NCBI RefSeq assembly: GCF_017642925.1 | Contig: NZ_JAEPOL010000001.1 | Location: 186,001 to 250,000, forward strand | From: Maricaulis sp. | GTDB taxonomy: Bacteria > Pseudomonadota > Alphaproteobacteria > Caulobacterales > Maricaulaceae | DNA: 64,000 nt | Reading direction: 5' to 3' | Part shown: positions 62,483 through 64,000 of the stretch, in pieces | Position numbering within the stretch: the stretch's first letter is position 1 | How the letters are laid out: the number at the start of each line of letters is the position of its first letter | The notes under the pieces: generated by a model | Databases searched by the model: none | What the model was told of the DNA's origin: nothing | What the model saw: only the letters and a program-made list of their open reading frames with translations | Translations under genes and position numbers: made by a program

Positions 62483-64000
62483 ATGAGATCTCAAATCCTG
62501 CCCGCGCTCGCCCTGTCCGGCCTGGTCGTGACCGCATTGCCGGCTGGCAGCGCCCTGGCCCAGAGCCGTGCCGATGCGGAGGCCGCGCTGACGCGCATGG
62601 GCCTTATCGGCAGCGCCAGTGAAGACTTCAGCTATGCCGACGCGTCCTGGTCGCGCGGCCGCTATATCCTGTCCGATGTTGTGGTCCGCAATCTCGACAT
62701 CGAGAACGAAGATGTCGACGTCGACGGTCCCGGGGAAATGAACATCGCGCGGATGATTTTCGAAGCGCCGCGCATCAATTCCGACGACGATGTGGTGTTC
62801 GACGCCTTCGCGGTCGAAGGGCTGTCGATGATCGATGCCGATGGCGGCCATGTGGAAATTGCCCGGATTGCGGTCGACGGCCCCAATACCGCGATGGCGG
62901 CCGATCTGGCGCGCATGCTGTCGGGGCAGGATGACTTCGATCCCGACTGGTCGGCCTATCGCTTCGAGTCTCTCGGCTTTGAAGGCTTTGGCGTGCAGGG
63001 CGATGACGGCGAAGGCCCGTTCGACATTTCCGTTGAACAATTCATCCTGCAGGACTTCGGCGATGTCGAGCTGGGCCGGATGGCACTGATGAATGTCTCC
63101 GTCGACGCCATGTCCGAAGGCGCGCCCGTGAGTTTCCGTCTGGGCGAGCTGTCCGTGACCGGCTTCCAGTCCAGCGCCTATTCCGAACTCGTGGAAGCCA
63201 TCGCCAGCGGTGCGGACGAGGACGAGGTGATGAGCGCGTACTACCGCACCGCCTTCTCGCCGCAGCTGGACCTGTTCGACCGTTTCGCCATGCGCGGGCT
63301 CGAAGGCTCGGCGGAAGGCGTCGGCTTTGCACTCGATAATCTGGTCGGCACGATCAACAAGGCCGGATCCCGCTATACATGGGATTTCGCGCTCGACTCG
63401 GCTCGTATCGTTCCGGACGCGGCGCAGGAAGCCGGCGCCCAGGTCGCCACCGCAATCGGCATGCTGGGCTATGAGAGCCTTGAGCTGAGCATGGCCTCTA
63501 GCGCCGTCTATGACGAGAGCACGGGCCGGATGCAGACCATCGGCGATAATTATCTGCAACTGCGCGACGGCGTTCGCATGGAAATGACGCAGGATTTCGG
63601 CGGGTATGACGAATACTACGCCGCCCTGCCGGAAATGGCCGAACGCTTCGGCGAGGGTGCCAAGGAAGCGCCGTCCGAAGACGCCGATGCCGTTCTGGAG
63701 ATGATGGCACCGTTGATCCTGTACAATATGTCCCTTCGCATCGTCGATCAGTCCCTGCTCGAGCGGGCCCTGGAAGCCGGTGCCGCGGCCCAGGGCATCA
63801 CGACCGACGAGTTGCGGATGCAGACTGCGGCCATGGTCGGCATGGGCATGATGTCTGCGCCGCCGGAAATCCCGCGCCCGCTGCTCTCCCAGCTGTCCGG
63901 AGCGCTTACCCAGTTCATCAATAATGGCGGCAGCCTGACGATCGATGTGACGCCGCCGGAACCGGTCAGCATCGGCACGATTGCCGAGCAGGTCGAGAGC
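62483..64000 (+). CDS. Large exported protein of unknown function, 5' part
   Basis: The reading frame is open from 62483 to the window edge (506 codons), so the 3' end is missing. It begins with a signal peptide (MRSQILPALALSGLVVTALP, cleavage near ALA-QSRA) and GAGGGGACCC as ribosome-binding site. The mature part has regularly spaced beta-type segments (YILSDVVVRNLDIENEDVDV, VVFDAFAVEGLSM, VEIARIAVDGP) alternating with helices, and is acidic, resembling AsmA-like or repeat-rich envelope proteins without a clear match. Function unknown. Confidence 0.65.
   Translation, partial: MRSQILPALALSGLVVTALPAGSALAQSRADAEAALTRMGLIGSASEDFSYADASWSRGRYILSDVVVRNLDIENEDVDVDGPGEMNIARMIFEAPRINSDDDVVFDAFAVEGLSMIDADGGHVEIARIAVDGPNTAMAADLARMLSGQDDFDPDWSAYRFESLGFEGFGVQGDDGEGPFDISVEQFILQDFGDVELGRMALMNVSVDAMSEGAPVSFRLGELSVTGFQSSAYSELVEAIASGADEDEVMSAYYRTAFSPQLDLFDRFAMRGLEGSAEGVGFALDNLVGTINKAGSRYTWDFALDSARIVPDAAQEAGAQVATAIGMLGYESLELSMASSAVYDESTGRMQTIGDNYLQLRDGVRMEMTQDFGGYDEYYAALPEMAERFGEGAKEAPSEDADAVLEMMAPLILYNMSLRIVDQSLLERALEAGAAAQGITTDELRMQTAAMVGMGMMSAPPEIPRPLLSQLSGALTQFINNGGSLTIDVTPPEPVSIGTIAEQVES

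Noticed and set aside
1-64000. tRNA, rRNA, integrase or insertion-sequence genes
   Set aside because: Intergenic regions were read for T-loop patterns and transposase motifs; none were convincing.

Overview
This window is a gene-dense (about 90% coding), GC-rich stretch of bacterial chromosome. It looks like an alphaproteobacterium, most plausibly of the Caulobacterales/Maricaulales/Hyphomonadaceae type. The evidence is the presence of alphaproteobacterial signature families (DUF1674/SDHAF4-like, DUF2794, MmcB), a GTTC-N7-GTTC LexA box of the alphaproteobacterial type in front of mmcB, and the high GC content. The genus is an inference. I see no rRNA, tRNA, CRISPR array, integrase, transposase or plasmid functions. 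Both ends are cut inside genes: purH at the left edge and a large secreted protein at the right edge.

Layout. 1-7.4 kb (minus strand): htpX, then rsmB-rpe-heparinase II/III-CapD-like dehydratase-purH, which mixes translation, sugar-phosphate, envelope polysaccharide and purine functions. 7.5-13.4 kb: an SDHAF4-like protein, a secreted unknown, pyrF, a LysE-type exporter, an animal-type glutaminase and argG, separated by two long repeat-filled gaps. 13.6-18.1 kb: an orphan histidine kinase, a SixA-like phosphatase, a low-molecular-weight protein-tyrosine phosphatase, ThpR, a Bax-inhibitor-1 family protein and DUF2794. 18.4-23.1 kb (plus): a tightly overlapping GldA-GldF-GldG-like ABC transporter, a DUF4340 protein and a VOC protein. 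23.4-27.7 kb: a GlxA-type regulator with a DJ-1/PfpI enzyme, LexA-controlled mmcB divergent from a zincin, an AT-rich FRG-domain gene that looks acquired, and a CobB sirtuin.

28.0-33.5 kb (minus): the ffh-rpsP-rimM-trmD-rplS translation/secretion cluster, interrupted between rimM and trmD by two unrelated envelope genes. 33.7-41.2 kb: a methyltransferase, small membrane proteins, an orphan methyl-accepting chemotaxis protein, a UGT80-like glycosyltransferase and a dicarboxylate symporter. 41.4-43.7 kb: the peroxide module ahpD-ahpC with divergent oxyR. 43.9-54.4 kb: a GbsR-type regulator, ArsC-like protein, CitE-like lyase, pyridoxal kinase, serine hydrolase, two VOC proteins with an epoxide hydrolase, a RarD transporter, an OafA-type acyltransferase and asd. 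54.6-64 kb: a cold-shock protein, a periplasmic glycerophosphodiesterase, a CPA1 antiporter, small membrane and lipoproteins (including a 58-residue DUF1328 protein), a class A penicillin-binding protein and the truncated secreted protein.

Most of the non-coding space is occupied by several families of imperfect palindromic elements. These include a composite A+B element present twice, a 163-bp element present three times in both orientations, a roughly 155-bp element present twice and a 61-bp-period direct repeat. I found no convincing new multi-gene system. The strongest leads are the animal-like glutaminase, the AT-rich FRG gene seated exactly between two core genes, the GldAFG-like/DUF4340 transporter operon, and the repeat families.
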